Origin: CAYRQP01 sp964426545
GTDB taxonomy: Bacteria; Fermentibacterota; Fermentibacteria; Fermentibacterales; JCC-6
Assembly: GCA_964426545.1 (NCBI GenBank)
Contig: CAYRQP010000003.1
Coordinates: 73,011 to 137,010 of the forward strand
Reading direction: 5' to 3'
DNA length: 64,000 nt
This document shows, one piece after another, positions 44,176 through 53,959 of this stretch. The notes under the pieces are model-generated. The model did no database searches. It saw only the letters and a program-made list of their open reading frames with translations, and was not told where the DNA came from. Numbering within the stretch: position 1 is the first letter of the stretch; each line of letters starts with the position of its first letter. A program made the translations under genes and the position numbers.

Positions 44176-47100
44176 TGTTTTCCGCGAATTCTATGAGTTT
44201 ATCGTGCATATCGGCAGGATTCCCTGCATATGTGTGAATTATTCCGCGAGCCTGTTCGTCCAGCCATGTCGTATCAATGAGTTTCAACAGTTGCGTGTCG
44301 CGGCTGATGGTTTCAAGCAGCGACGGGTTTTCCTCAATGATTGAAAGGAGCTCTTCTTTTTGTGAATCCACTGACCATCTAAGGAGTGTTGCTATTGTTA
44401 ATGCATTATCGCTGTATTGTTTGCGCATTCCCCGGCTGATAGAGACCGCTGTGCTTTCAGACACTTCACCCGTACCTGTACTTATCTCCAGGAAATACTG
44501 TCTGCAGGTGTCAACCGAATTCCGTATTATTTCAAGGACGGGAATTGACGGTGTCTCGATAGGGTCGAATAACCAAAGCTGCTTCAGGTCTTTACGGATG
44601 GACTTAATCTCTTTTCGTTTATGATTGAGTATAATTCTTTCGACCCCAACAAAAACTTCTCCGAATTTCTTCAGAAAGATAATTCTTTCTCTTGGTGATT
44701 CTATTGAATCGGCTCTCGCTAATAATGCTTTTGTCAGTTTTTTATCGTTCCCTGTCAATTCGTTTATCCGCGATGATGCCCTGTGTTGCCACATAACTTT
44801 ATACAGATTCCTGTTCAGCGTCTTGCTGACACTGTTTACCGTTCCTTCTATATCCTCTTTCAGGCAAGTATAAAGTGCTTTTTCAAGAACTGCTATTGTG
44901 TTGTACGGGCTGGGGTCTTCTTCATACCCCATGTAACCGATTATTTCAAAATAGTTGTCGAGGATACTGTTGAGCTCCTCCTGTGTTCCATCTGATTTTT
45001 CCTGTAGGAGAATGATGTCGATTATTATGTTCTCTATCAGTCCGTAATTACTGTCCCGCCAGTTCCTGCAGGAATTTATCCCCTGCGGTGCAGCATAATT
45101 ATTAAAATATTCACTCTGACCTTCGGGAATCAGATTCTCTGCTCCCCCTAGTTCCTGCTCCCTGAATACCTGCAACAGGCTTTTAGTATCCAGTATGTTC
45201 CTGATAGTATTAATTTCACTGCCGGGAAAGATGTCTATATCGTTGAGAACTTCAAGATAACCTGACCTGCTCAAACCGGAAGATATTCTACCTGCCGCAT
45301 CCCTGATTATCTTCATCTGAAGTCCGTTTGGTGAAAGGTTTTTCATCGATTTAATCAGGTTTTGCTCTTTTTCGAAGGAATCTTCTCTTATCATCTGCCA
45401 TCCGGTGTAAATATCCTCCGGTCGGGTATATTTCTCCCGGTGTAATTCATCCTGTACATCAACTTCTGCGTCGATACCGTCGATCATTTCTCTCACCATA
45501 TCACGCTGCATCAATTCGTCAACGTATGTAAGGAATTCTATTCCGGTAGGTTTCCCCTTTACTGATTTCACTGTTCTTTCTGCTATTTTTTCCAGGTATT
45601 CCAGCAGCAGTTCAGGTGATGTGCCAAGATGCTGTATTGCCCTGGTCATTATCTCCCCGAAAAAGAAAATCGCAGTCTGTATCTGCCAGAGTACAGCCCC
45701 GTGATCTTCTTCGGTTTGCCGCGGCGGTATGATAGTTTTAAGCAGTTCTTTGAAGGGTCCCTCTGCCAATTCTACTGTTGCCGTCGGATATTCGATAAGT
45801 GCCTGAACCAGCATTGGTAGAGCGTCTGTGAGAAATTTGTCGAAATGAACATTTCCATCCTTCTTCAGCCAGGCGCTCTGTTTCGAGAGACTTTCACACA
45901 GATATCGCACCAGATATAACAGCGATTCAACTTCTTCTCCTTCAAAGCCGGGAAGGTCGAGCAGTTTCTGCATTCCCCGGTCCAGCGAACGGGTCCTGTC
46001 CTCCGCCCTGAATAATTTCTTCAGAAGCTGTGTTTCTTCTTCGCGTCTTTTCTCAATCGTCATCTCCCTGTTATAGGAAAAAACGGCAGGGGTCAGTATT
46101 TCTTCGAAAACAGATACGTTCATCCCACTTTCCATAATGAGCGGGATAACTATCTTTTCGAGAAAACGGCTGCGAATGTGCAAATCTCTCACTTGTGATA
46201 CAGCTTCTATAACGAGTTTTACATTGCCAGAATGTTCTGATGCAAGAGCTGTAACCCAGTCCTGCTTTTTTCCCCTGAACAGTTTTTCTTTCTCATCTGG
46301 TGGAAGTAGGGATAAGAGAGACGAAAACAGCAGGTTCTTCTGAAATACTCTTTTCGGAGATATACCCTCGGTAGACCTCATCAACAGTGTCGATATAGAT
46401 AATATCATTTCTGAGTCTCCCTCATAATCATCTATGCTGTCGGCAAGCGCTTCGATTGCAGATGCCGCGTCATCAGATGCAAATACACCACCCATCAGTT
46501 TTTCGAGAGAATGCACCTTTCCTGATGTATATCCGGTGCCGGTATTCAGAATTCCGGCTATGACTGTGATCAATCTGTGAATAGTCTCCGGTTTCAGTTC
46601 TTTGAATTGCCGTTTCTGCGCGTTTTCTTTCATTAAACCGTTTATTGCGACGAGTATCTGTTCATCAGCCTTCCCTTTTAGAATATCCGGAAGAGCAGTA
46701 AGTTCTGAGTAATCGAATGTTCCTTTTCCGAGCACAGGCAGAAGGGCTGTTATTAGCTGCCCTGTTCTCTTTGTGGTCGATGCTTTGCATTTCAATCCGA
46801 GAATAATCAGAAAAATACTCCGTTCTGCTTTATTGAATAACAGTTTCTTTGTCTTGCTGGATACTTTATTCAGTACCGCTTCTAATCCTTCTCCGGATAT
46901 GTTCCCCAATAAAGCCCGCGTCTGATTGAGAACTGCAGAGAAAAGCAGTTTATCCCACTTCCCGCTGCTTTTTATTGTCTCCAGGAAACCTATGAGTATT
47001 TTGAACTGAGCAGGCTGAGTGTTTAAGGCTTTTATTCGCGCAAAGAGAGTTTCGCCGCTTTTCTGTACTGCTTTCCATATAGGCAGATATTCATCTTCCA

Positions 47101-47785
47101 GCAAATACCACCCGTTTTCCACGGCAAAATCAATGAGTGTTTTCTTTGCGTACTCAGGCGCATCCGTTTGAAGTTCCTCAGCCCTTTTGAGAGCCGGAAT
47201 GATATCTGCACCTGCAAACCGTGTCTTATCCAGAATATTCGCAAATCTCTCCGGGTTTGCAGTTCCTGTATTTACGAGATTCGGAATTGTCTTTCTCATT
47301 CCCTGTGGTGTTTCTGCAATAGTCTCAACGGCATGGTAGAACAATGCCAGTATTTCTTCTAGTTCATATCCTGTAAGAGGTCCTATAAGAACCCATGCCC
47401 AGGCAAGATAAATAAATCCATTCACTGCACTGACTATTGCTTCAGATGGCAGTGTCCTTATAGCGGCAAACCACTTTTCAGCCAGTTCGGGAAGAACCGG
47501 CGGCGGGGTATCGAGTTTTTTAAGGTTGTCGAAGAGGAATTCCGTGTCAGTATCGGAAAGCAGGGATATCAATACCCCCATTGAATTCCGTACTTCCTCC
47601 CAGTCGCCTCTGAACAGGTTAATTGATTCAATTTTTTCTAAAATTCCGGGGTCAATTCTACCGGACTTTATCTGTTTATCCGATAGCACATTTACCGTAT
47701 TCTTTACCGGTATCTGCGCTTCTCGCGGTATATTCATTCGATGCCAGTTTTCAAGAATCTTAACCATACCGATAATTGTGCCCAT
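44156..47785 (-). CDS. Very large helical protein of unknown function
   Basis: About 1,209 residues, nearly all predicted helix from composition: leucine/glutamate/lysine-rich with few glycines. There is no signal peptide, no P-loop and no recognisable membrane run beyond one modest hydrophobic patch (~residue 135). Short degenerate repeats (e.g. LLSLLPPDEKEKL, LIEYPTATVELAEGPFKELLKTI) suggest an ARM/HEAT-like solenoid, but I cannot show a periodicity. ATG 47785 has AAGGGGAG eight bases upstream. It lies between gyrA (17 bases) and ansA (overlap), so it may be coexpressed with gyrase. I recognise no family. Confidence 0.6.
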   Translation of the reverse strand: MGTIIGMVKILENWHRMNIPREAQIPVKNTVNVLSDKQIKSGRIDPGILEKIESINLFRGDWEEVRNSMGVLISLLSDTDTEFLFDNLKKLDTPPPVLPELAEKWFAAIRTLPSEAIVSAVNGFIYLAWAWVLIGPLTGYELEEILALFYHAVETIAETPQGMRKTIPNLVNTGTANPERFANILDKTRFAGADIIPALKRAEELQTDAPEYAKKTLIDFAVENGWYLLEDEYLPIWKAVQKSGETLFARIKALNTQPAQFKILIGFLETIKSSGKWDKLLFSAVLNQTRALLGNISGEGLEAVLNKVSSKTKKLLFNKAERSIFLIILGLKCKASTTKRTGQLITALLPVLGKGTFDYSELTALPDILKGKADEQILVAINGLMKENAQKRQFKELKPETIHRLITVIAGILNTGTGYTSGKVHSLEKLMGGVFASDDAASAIEALADSIDDYEGDSEMILSISTLLMRSTEGISPKRVFQKNLLFSSLLSLLPPDEKEKLFRGKKQDWVTALASEHSGNVKLVIEAVSQVRDLHIRSRFLEKIVIPLIMESGMNVSVFEEILTPAVFSYNREMTIEKRREEETQLLKKLFRAEDRTRSLDRGMQKLLDLPGFEGEEVESLLYLVRYLCESLSKQSAWLKKDGNVHFDKFLTDALPMLVQALIEYPTATVELAEGPFKELLKTIIPPRQTEEDHGAVLWQIQTAIFFFGEIMTRAIQHLGTSPELLLEYLEKIAERTVKSVKGKPTGIEFLTYVDELMQRDMVREMIDGIDAEVDVQDELHREKYTRPEDIYTGWQMIREDSFEKEQNLIKSMKNLSPNGLQMKIIRDAAGRISSGLSRSGYLEVLNDIDIFPGSEINTIRNILDTKSLLQVFREQELGGAENLIPEGQSEYFNNYAAPQGINSCRNWRDSNYGLIENIIIDIILLQEKSDGTQEELNSILDNYFEIIGYMGYEEDPSPYNTIAVLEKALYTCLKEDIEGTVNSVSKTLNRNLYKVMWQHRASSRINELTGNDKKLTKALLARADSIESPRERIIFLKKFGEVFVGVERIILNHKRKEIKSIRKDLKQLWLFDPIETPSIPVLEIIRNSVDTCRQYFLEISTGTGEVSESTAVSISRGMRKQYSDNALTIATLLRWSVDSQKEELLSIIEENPSLLETISRDTQLLKLIDTTWLDEQARGIIHTYAGNPADMHDKLIEFAENSENLRQ

Positions 47786-47801
47786 AGTTAGCACTCCCCT
47801 T

Positions 47802-50339
47802 TTATTCTATCGGTTCATCTTCTTCCGGGTCTTTATCTTCAGATTCGCTTTCTTTTCCTTCTTCGTCTTCCTCATCATCATCCATCCGGATAACTGCAGC
47901 ATCTACCACCCGGTCGTCATCAGGCAGTTTCATTATTCTCACGCCCATTGTGCTGCGGCGGGTTTCTCTTATTTCATCGATTCTGAGGCGTATGATCATA
48001 CCGCCTGCGGAGATGAGAATTAATTCTTCGTCGTCTAAAACTGCCATGGCAGAAATAACAGGTCCGTTCCGTTCCAGGTTGCGGATGTTGATTACCCCGC
48101 CCGAACCGCGATGTGTAAGCCTGTATTCCTCTGCATTTGTTCTCTTGCCGTAACCGCGTTCAGATATCGTCAATACACTGACGGGTTCTTCCATCACAAG
48201 CATGTCAACCAGGGCATCTCCTTCTGTTATCTTAATACCTTTTACGCCGCGGGTGTGCCGGCTCATGGTACGCACTTCTGTCTCAGAGAATCTATTGGCT
48301 TTGCCGTTCTTCATTGCAAGAAGGATTTCACAGTTTCCGGTAGTCAGGGCAGCGCTGATCAGTTCTGTCCCTTCGTCGAGTTTGATTGCCCAGATTCCGC
48401 AGGTTCGAGGGTGACTGTATGCTGAAAGTTTCGTCTTCTTCACTAGACCATTGCTTGCTGCCATAATAATGAACCTGTCATCCGAAAATTCCTTCACGCA
48501 CACATGTGCAACTGGCATTTCGTCCTCTTCGAGATTCAGCAGATTTATTATCGGCCTGCCCTTGCTGGTCCGGGTAACTTCCGGAATCTCATAAACCTTC
48601 AGCCAGTGACACTTTCCCCTGTTTGTAAAGAACAGAATGTAACTGTGGTTCGAAGATATGAATATCTGCTCGAGGTAATCCTCTTCGCGGGTTTTTGCAC
48701 CGGTGATTCCGCGCCCGCCCCTCCGCTGGTTTCTGTAAACATCGAGAGCCATTCGTTTGATGTATCCTGCCTTTGAGACAGTGACTATTACATCCGTATC
48801 GTCGATGAGGTCTTCGAGTTCGAGTATGTCCGGTGCATTGGGGTCTATTATTGTTCTTCTGTCTTTGCCAAACTCTTCGCTGATTTCTCTTAGTTCCGCT
48901 GCTATGAGCTTCATTCTCTCAGAGCGCTGTTCGACAAGTATCTTCAATTCAGCAATTAACTCCATAAGCTCTTCGTACTCTGATTCGAGGGCTTCTTTTT
49001 CGAGCCCCGTCAATCTTCGAAGCCGCATGTCGAGTATTGCCTGAGCCTGAATTTCCGTAAAACCGAATGTTGTTATCAGTTCGTCCCTGGCGTCATCATT
49101 ATCTTTTGCAGCCTTGATAGTGGCTATCACTTCGTCGATGTTGTCTATTGCCTTGAGAAGCCCCTCGAGTATATGTGCGCGGGCCTCTGCCTTTTCCAAT
49201 TCGAAAATTGTTCTCCGGAGAACAACATCGTGGCGGTGTTCTATGAAATATTCAAGACATTTTCTTATACTCAGCCGTTCCGGCCTTCCGTTTACCAGCG
49301 CTAAATAGTTGCCGCCGAATGTTTTCAGCAATTGAGTATGCTTATAAAGCTGGTTAAGAATTACAATGTCATTCGCATCGTTCTTTATCTCGACTACAAC
49401 GCGCATTCCGTCTCTGTCTGATTCATCTCGAAGGTCTGCTATGCCTGTAATTATCTTGTCTTTCACCAGTTCTGCTATATCCTCTATCATTTTTGCCTTG
49501 TTTACCTGAAACGGAATCTCCGTGATTATTAAAGCCCTTTTTCCTGACTCGACGGTATCTGTTCTGACCGTTCCACGGATCCTGATGGAGCCATGACCGG
49601 TTCTGCTGGCTTCCGAGATGCCCTGCGTACCCAGAATGACCCCCCCTGTAGGAAAGTCCGGACCCTTGATGACCGAATACAGTTCTTCGTCGGAAACCGC
49701 CGGTTCCTCTATCAACAGACAGCAGGCTTCCACAACTTCTCTCAAATTATGCGGGGGGATGTTTGTTGCCATACCTACGGCTATTCCCGAAGAACCATTC
49801 ACGAGCAGGTTGGGGAATGCGGATGGAAGAACGACTGGCTCTTTCAGGCGTTCGTCGAAGTTGGGGCTGAAGTTCACAGTATTTTTATCTATGTCGCTTA
49901 GAAGTTCTCCGCCGATTTTCGTCATTCTTGCTTCTGTATATCGATAAGCTGCTGCCGGATCACCGTCTACGGAACCGAAGTTACCCTGGCCATCGACCAG
50001 CGGATGCAGAAGAGAAAACTCCTGCGCCATTCGCACCATTGCATCATACACAGATGAGTCGCCATGGGGATGATATTTACCCAGAACATCGCCGACTACC
50101 GCTGCGGATTTCCTGTACGGGCGCCTGTAATTCAGGTTTTGTTCGTACATCGAATAGAGAATCCGCCTGTGGACCGGTTTTAATCCGTCACGCACATCAG
50201 GGAGAGCTCTTGAAACTATCACGCTCATGGAGTATTCCATATAGGAGCGCTTCATTTCGTCATCGATATCTATTGCTTCTATCATCTCAATCTCTTCTTC
50301 GTTATCCGGCTGTATCTCATTGTTTTTTTCGTCAGACAT
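47802..50339 (-). CDS. gyrA: DNA gyrase subunit A
   Basis: The ~845-residue protein has the active-site Tyr135 (RYTEARM), LGKYHPHGDSSVYDAMVRMAQ in the quinolone-resistance region with Ser at the usual position, and the GyrA box QRRGGRG at the start of the C-terminal wrapping domain. It ends in a long acidic tail (DDDEEDEEGKESESEDKDPEEDE), as in other bacteria where it modulates supercoiling. ATG 50339 follows AAGGA and overlaps gyrB by eight bases, a coupled pair. Confidence 0.97.
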   Translation of the reverse strand: MSDEKNNEIQPDNEEEIEMIEAIDIDDEMKRSYMEYSMSVIVSRALPDVRDGLKPVHRRILYSMYEQNLNYRRPYRKSAAVVGDVLGKYHPHGDSSVYDAMVRMAQEFSLLHPLVDGQGNFGSVDGDPAAAYRYTEARMTKIGGELLSDIDKNTVNFSPNFDERLKEPVVLPSAFPNLLVNGSSGIAVGMATNIPPHNLREVVEACCLLIEEPAVSDEELYSVIKGPDFPTGGVILGTQGISEASRTGHGSIRIRGTVRTDTVESGKRALIITEIPFQVNKAKMIEDIAELVKDKIITGIADLRDESDRDGMRVVVEIKNDANDIVILNQLYKHTQLLKTFGGNYLALVNGRPERLSIRKCLEYFIEHRHDVVLRRTIFELEKAEARAHILEGLLKAIDNIDEVIATIKAAKDNDDARDELITTFGFTEIQAQAILDMRLRRLTGLEKEALESEYEELMELIAELKILVEQRSERMKLIAAELREISEEFGKDRRTIIDPNAPDILELEDLIDDTDVIVTVSKAGYIKRMALDVYRNQRRGGRGITGAKTREEDYLEQIFISSNHSYILFFTNRGKCHWLKVYEIPEVTRTSKGRPIINLLNLEEDEMPVAHVCVKEFSDDRFIIMAASNGLVKKTKLSAYSHPRTCGIWAIKLDEGTELISAALTTGNCEILLAMKNGKANRFSETEVRTMSRHTRGVKGIKITEGDALVDMLVMEEPVSVLTISERGYGKRTNAEEYRLTHRGSGGVINIRNLERNGPVISAMAVLDDEELILISAGGMIIRLRIDEIRETRRSTMGVRIMKLPDDDRVVDAAVIRMDDDEEDEEGKESESEDKDPEEDEPIE

Positions 50340-52266
50340 CAAGGTTCCTTACTTCTGCAGCATGTTTCTGTATAAATTCGCGCCTTGGTTCTACTTCGGT
50401 GCCCATTAACTTTGTGAATATTGCAGCGGTTTCCATTGCATTTTCTATCTGCACTCTCAGCAGTTTACGGCTATGGGGGGCCATTGTTGTGATCCACAGC
50501 TGGTCTGCATTCATCTCCCCTAAACCTTTATACCTTTGAATTCCGATATTCTCACCGCCGAATTCCTCAATCAGTCTTTTCTTTTCCTTTTCACTGAATG
50601 CATATTTTGCTTTTTTTCCTTTTTTCACCTGAAACAGCGGTGGCTGGGCGATATAAAGGTAACCGTTTTCAATCAGTTTCGGCATGTGACGGTAAAAGAA
50701 TGTCAGAAGAAGTGTTCGAATATGAGCCCCGTCCACATCGGCATCTGTCATGACTATTACTTTTTTGTATCTGATATTCTCTTCATCGTAATCTTCGCCT
50801 ATGCCTGTGCCTGTTGCCGTAATTATCGACCTTATTTCATTATTGCTCAGAATTCTGTTGAGCGGTGCTTTTTCGACATTGATTATCTTACCCCTGAGCG
50901 GGAGTATTGCCTGAAAATACCGGTCTCTTCCCTGTTTAGCCGAACCGCCGGCTGAGTTTCCCTCTACTATGAAGAGTTCTGCCTGTGCGGCATCTCTGAC
51001 CGTACAATCAGCAAGTTTACCCGGCAGTGCCGATGACTCGAGTGCTGATTTTCGACGGGTAAGGTCTCTTGCTTTCTTTGCGGCTTTTCTTGCGGCACTT
51101 GTCAGGAGACATTTTTGAATCACTTTTTTTCCGGTCGATGGATTTTCGTCGAGAAATATCTGCAGTTGTCGTGATACATGTGAAGACACAGCACCTGCAA
51201 TGCTTCTGTTTCCCAACCTTGTCTTTGTCTGTCCTTCGAATTGCGGGTCAGGTACTTTTACGCTGATTACCGCAGCAAGGCCTTCCCGAACATCGTTGCC
51301 GCTGAAGGAATCTTCACTTTTCTTGAATAATTTGTTGTTTGTAGCATAGTCATTCAAAGACCTTGTAAGTGCTGTTTTGAAGCCTGTCAGGTGTGTTCCG
51401 CCGTCTTTGGTATTGATGTTATTCACGAAACTGAAAATCTCTTCCTGAAAACCGTTGTTGTACTGAAATGAGACTTCGATCTGTATAGTTCCTTCATCTT
51501 CGAGTTCAACTTCCTGGCAGAACCAGACGGGATCGTCATGGAGAACGGTCTTGTTTTCATTGATGTACTTCACATAAGAGATAAGACCGCCGTCGAAATA
51601 GTATTCGATTTTGTTTTCTTCATTCCCCTCACGCTCGTCGGACAATGCTATTGTCAAGCCGCTGTTAAGGTAAGCCAGTTCTCTCAGTCTTCCGGACAAA
51701 GTCTCGAAATTGAATTCTATCTCTTCGAAAATTTCAGTATCTGGCTTGAATTTAATTCTTGTGCCGGTTAACTCTGTTTTGCCCGCCTGTACCTGTTTGC
51801 CTGCCGGTTCGCCTCTACTGAATTCCTGCCGGTAGATCTTCCCGTCTCTGTGGATATCGACGCTCAGCAATTCTGAAAGCGCATTGACCACACTTATTCC
51901 AACGCCGTGGAGACCGCCTGATGTTTTATAAGCATCATTATCGAATTTTCCCCCTGCATGAAGTGTAGTCATCACAACTTCAAGGGCAGAAATACCGCTT
52001 TCGTGTTGTTCTACAGGTATTCCGCGCCCATTGTCGTTTACTGAAATGGAGTTGTCAGTATGAATTATCACTTCTATTCTGTCGCAGAAGCTCGCCTGTG
52101 CTTCATCTACACTGTTATCTACTGCTTCCCACACAAGATGGTGCAGCCCCACGGCAGATGTGGAACCGATATACATGCTCGGTCTTTTTCTAACCGCCTC
52201 GAGTCCCTCGAGTATTTTTATCGAGCCGGCGTCGTAATTGTTGTTATTGCCTTTATCAGATACCAA
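50332..52266 (-). CDS. gyrB: DNA gyrase subunit B
   Basis: The 644-residue protein has the GHKL ATPase domain (EAVDNSVDEAQ, DNGRGIPVE, GGLHGVGISVVNAL) and the TOPRIM part (EGNSAGGSAKQGRDR, DADVDGAHIRTL). It ends RNLDV as GyrB proteins do. It introduces negative supercoils with GyrA. Start TTG 52266 follows AAGGAG by seven bases. It is preceded by a DciA-like gene and dnaN, with no recF between them. Confidence 0.97.
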   Translation of the reverse strand: MVSDKGNNNNYDAGSIKILEGLEAVRKRPSMYIGSTSAVGLHHLVWEAVDNSVDEAQASFCDRIEVIIHTDNSISVNDNGRGIPVEQHESGISALEVVMTTLHAGGKFDNDAYKTSGGLHGVGISVVNALSELLSVDIHRDGKIYRQEFSRGEPAGKQVQAGKTELTGTRIKFKPDTEIFEEIEFNFETLSGRLRELAYLNSGLTIALSDEREGNEENKIEYYFDGGLISYVKYINENKTVLHDDPVWFCQEVELEDEGTIQIEVSFQYNNGFQEEIFSFVNNINTKDGGTHLTGFKTALTRSLNDYATNNKLFKKSEDSFSGNDVREGLAAVISVKVPDPQFEGQTKTRLGNRSIAGAVSSHVSRQLQIFLDENPSTGKKVIQKCLLTSAARKAAKKARDLTRRKSALESSALPGKLADCTVRDAAQAELFIVEGNSAGGSAKQGRDRYFQAILPLRGKIINVEKAPLNRILSNNEIRSIITATGTGIGEDYDEENIRYKKVIVMTDADVDGAHIRTLLLTFFYRHMPKLIENGYLYIAQPPLFQVKKGKKAKYAFSEKEKKRLIEEFGGENIGIQRYKGLGEMNADQLWITTMAPHSRKLLRVQIENAMETAAIFTKLMGTEVEPRREFIQKHAAEVRNLDV

Positions 52267-52269
52267 ATT

Positions 52270-52572
52270 CTATCTCCTTCTAACTATTTTATCTCTGAAT
52301 ATTATTTTAATGTCCTCAAAAAAAGCGTTGTTCAGTTTCGCATTCAGTTTTTTTAGTATTTCCTTCTTTCTCAACCTAAGCTGCATTGCCGCAGCCGGAT
52401 GAAGAACTTTCACTATAAGTACCGCACCCATAAAACCCTTAATAACTGTCAGCCCTGCTAACTTCGGACCTACAATTTCCTCCCAGTCATCAACTGCTTT
52501 TTTTCTCTCAATGCCTTTATTTAATTCGAGTTTCCCGGCAAGACTTGAGAGAAGTGTGCTGATTTTATCCAT
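52270..52572 (-). CDS. dciA: DciA-like (DUF721) protein
   Basis: The 100-residue protein has the DUF721 core: WEEIVGPKLAGLTVIKGFMGAVLIVKVLHPAAAMQLRLRKKEILKKLN. DciA loads or supports the replicative helicase in bacteria lacking DnaC or DnaI. The position between dnaN and gyrB, taken by recF in many genomes, fits a replication role. It ends three bases before gyrB. Confidence 0.75.
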   Translation of the reverse strand: MDKISTLLSSLAGKLELNKGIERKKAVDDWEEIVGPKLAGLTVIKGFMGAVLIVKVLHPAAAMQLRLRKKEILKKLNAKLNNAFFEDIKIIFRDKIVRRR

Positions 52573-52592
52573 AAATCCGGGATATCAGCCCA

Positions 52593-53720
52593 TTACTCTT
52601 TCGTCTTAGGTATCGAAATGAGTTTTACCGGCATTATCAACGCAAGATGGGTCTGAATTGTTTCGTCCATCTCTGTGTCTTCTATAACGACTGCCGTGCC
52701 TGAATCTTTCATCTTCATGACTATCTTCTCACAGTCCATCTTTCTGAGCAGTTCCATCAAAAATTCACCGTTGAAGCCTATATGGAAAGAATCACCCGTG
52801 TATTCCGCTTCGAGAACTTCCGTTGCTTCTCCGGCATCAGAACTTTCCGTATGAAGTGTGATGTTTCCCTTCTCCACCATGAATTTTATCTGATGAGTGG
52901 ACGGGTTTGCCATCGTTCTCACTCTTCTTAAGACAGAAATAATTTCTTCCCTGTCTGCTTCGAGTCGACATTCTTTATTCTTTGGTATTATAGCCTGATA
53001 ATCCGGATAATCACCGTCCATAATTCTGCTGAAAATAGCTGTTTCTGCAAATTCGAATGAAATCTGTGTACCTTTTATATAGATGGTGACATCACCTTCT
53101 CCGGAGAGTTTTGCGAATAAATTCAACGCTTTGGGGTCGACCAGGGCATTCATTTCTTCTTTCGATGTAATGTCAGGAATATGGATTCGGCTTAGTCTGT
53201 GGGCATCGGTAGCAACCATGTCAAAACCACCTGGGTTAATTTTCATCATTACACCGTTGAGCATGGCTTTGTAGTGGTTCTTTGCCACAGCATATGAGGT
53301 TTTGTTTATTGCATTAGACAACTTTTCTATGGGAATTGTTATCGATTTCCCTTCACCCTTTCCGGGTACTACAGGAAACTGGTCGCTCGAACTGCCGCTT
53401 AAGTTAAAAGATGCCCTGCCGCATGTGATAACCATTCGGTTTCCCGTACCGTTCATTCTGACATCATCATCCGGCAACTCTCTTATGATTTCAAGGAACT
53501 TTTTTCCCGGAAGCGTGATTGAACCGGCTGTAGAAACAGATACCGGGATTGTTGTTGTAATTGTTGTATCAAGATCGGTTGCCGCAAGAAGAAGTTTGTC
53601 CTTTTGGGTTTCAAGAAGTACATTTGTGAGATAGGGAAGACTGCTTCTTACAGGCAGTGCTGAAGCAACGCAATTCAGACCTTCCAAAAGGTCTGTTTTC
53701 GAAACTAAAAACTGAATCAT
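52593..53720 (-). CDS. dnaN: DNA polymerase III beta sliding clamp
   Basis: The 375-residue protein is the usual clamp length, with three repeated domains. Features include VASALPVRSSLPYLTNVLLE near the start and KIVMKMKDSGTAVVIEDT then ALIMPVKLI at the end. Two copies form a ring that holds polymerase III on DNA. GGAGG precedes ATG 53720 at five bases. Upstream are DnaA boxes and AT-rich DNA. Confidence 0.95.
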   Translation of the reverse strand: MIQFLVSKTDLLEGLNCVASALPVRSSLPYLTNVLLETQKDKLLLAATDLDTTITTTIPVSVSTAGSITLPGKKFLEIIRELPDDDVRMNGTGNRMVITCGRASFNLSGSSSDQFPVVPGKGEGKSITIPIEKLSNAINKTSYAVAKNHYKAMLNGVMMKINPGGFDMVATDAHRLSRIHIPDITSKEEMNALVDPKALNLFAKLSGEGDVTIYIKGTQISFEFAETAIFSRIMDGDYPDYQAIIPKNKECRLEADREEIISVLRRVRTMANPSTHQIKFMVEKGNITLHTESSDAGEATEVLEAEYTGDSFHIGFNGEFLMELLRKMDCEKIVMKMKDSGTAVVIEDTEMDETIQTHLALIMPVKLISIPKTKE

Positions 53721-53752
53721 TTGTACCCTCCATCTGTAACAACTATATAGAT

Positions 53753-53913
53753 ATTATAGAACAATAATTATTATCATTATTATACTCGTTCATATGTGGA
53801 AAAGCCAGCCGAAAAACAGGGTGATTGACATCCACGGTGTTGAAAACCTGTGGGAAAAATATTAGTGAGTCGACGGTTGTCAACAAAGCATATAATCGAC
53901 ACGGTTTTCAACA
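53753..53913. other. oriC candidate, part 1 (dnaA-dnaN spacer)
   Basis: The 239-base spacer holds an AT-rich, triplet-periodic stretch (TTATTATCATTATTA, 53768-53782) next to TGTGGAAAA (53795-53803). It also has TGTGGGAAA (53849-53857) and an inverted pair TGTTGAAAAC (53838-53847) and GTTTTCAACA (53904-53913). TGTGGAAAA is close to the DnaA box in reverse. The AT-rich part is a candidate unwinding element. A TATAAT on the minus strand (53758-53753) may serve dnaN. Bipartite origins on both sides of dnaA are known, for example in B. subtilis. Confidence 0.55.
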
Positions 53914-53959
53914 TCCAAAGTACACAGATAGTTTAAGAATCGACGATTTTATATTATTG

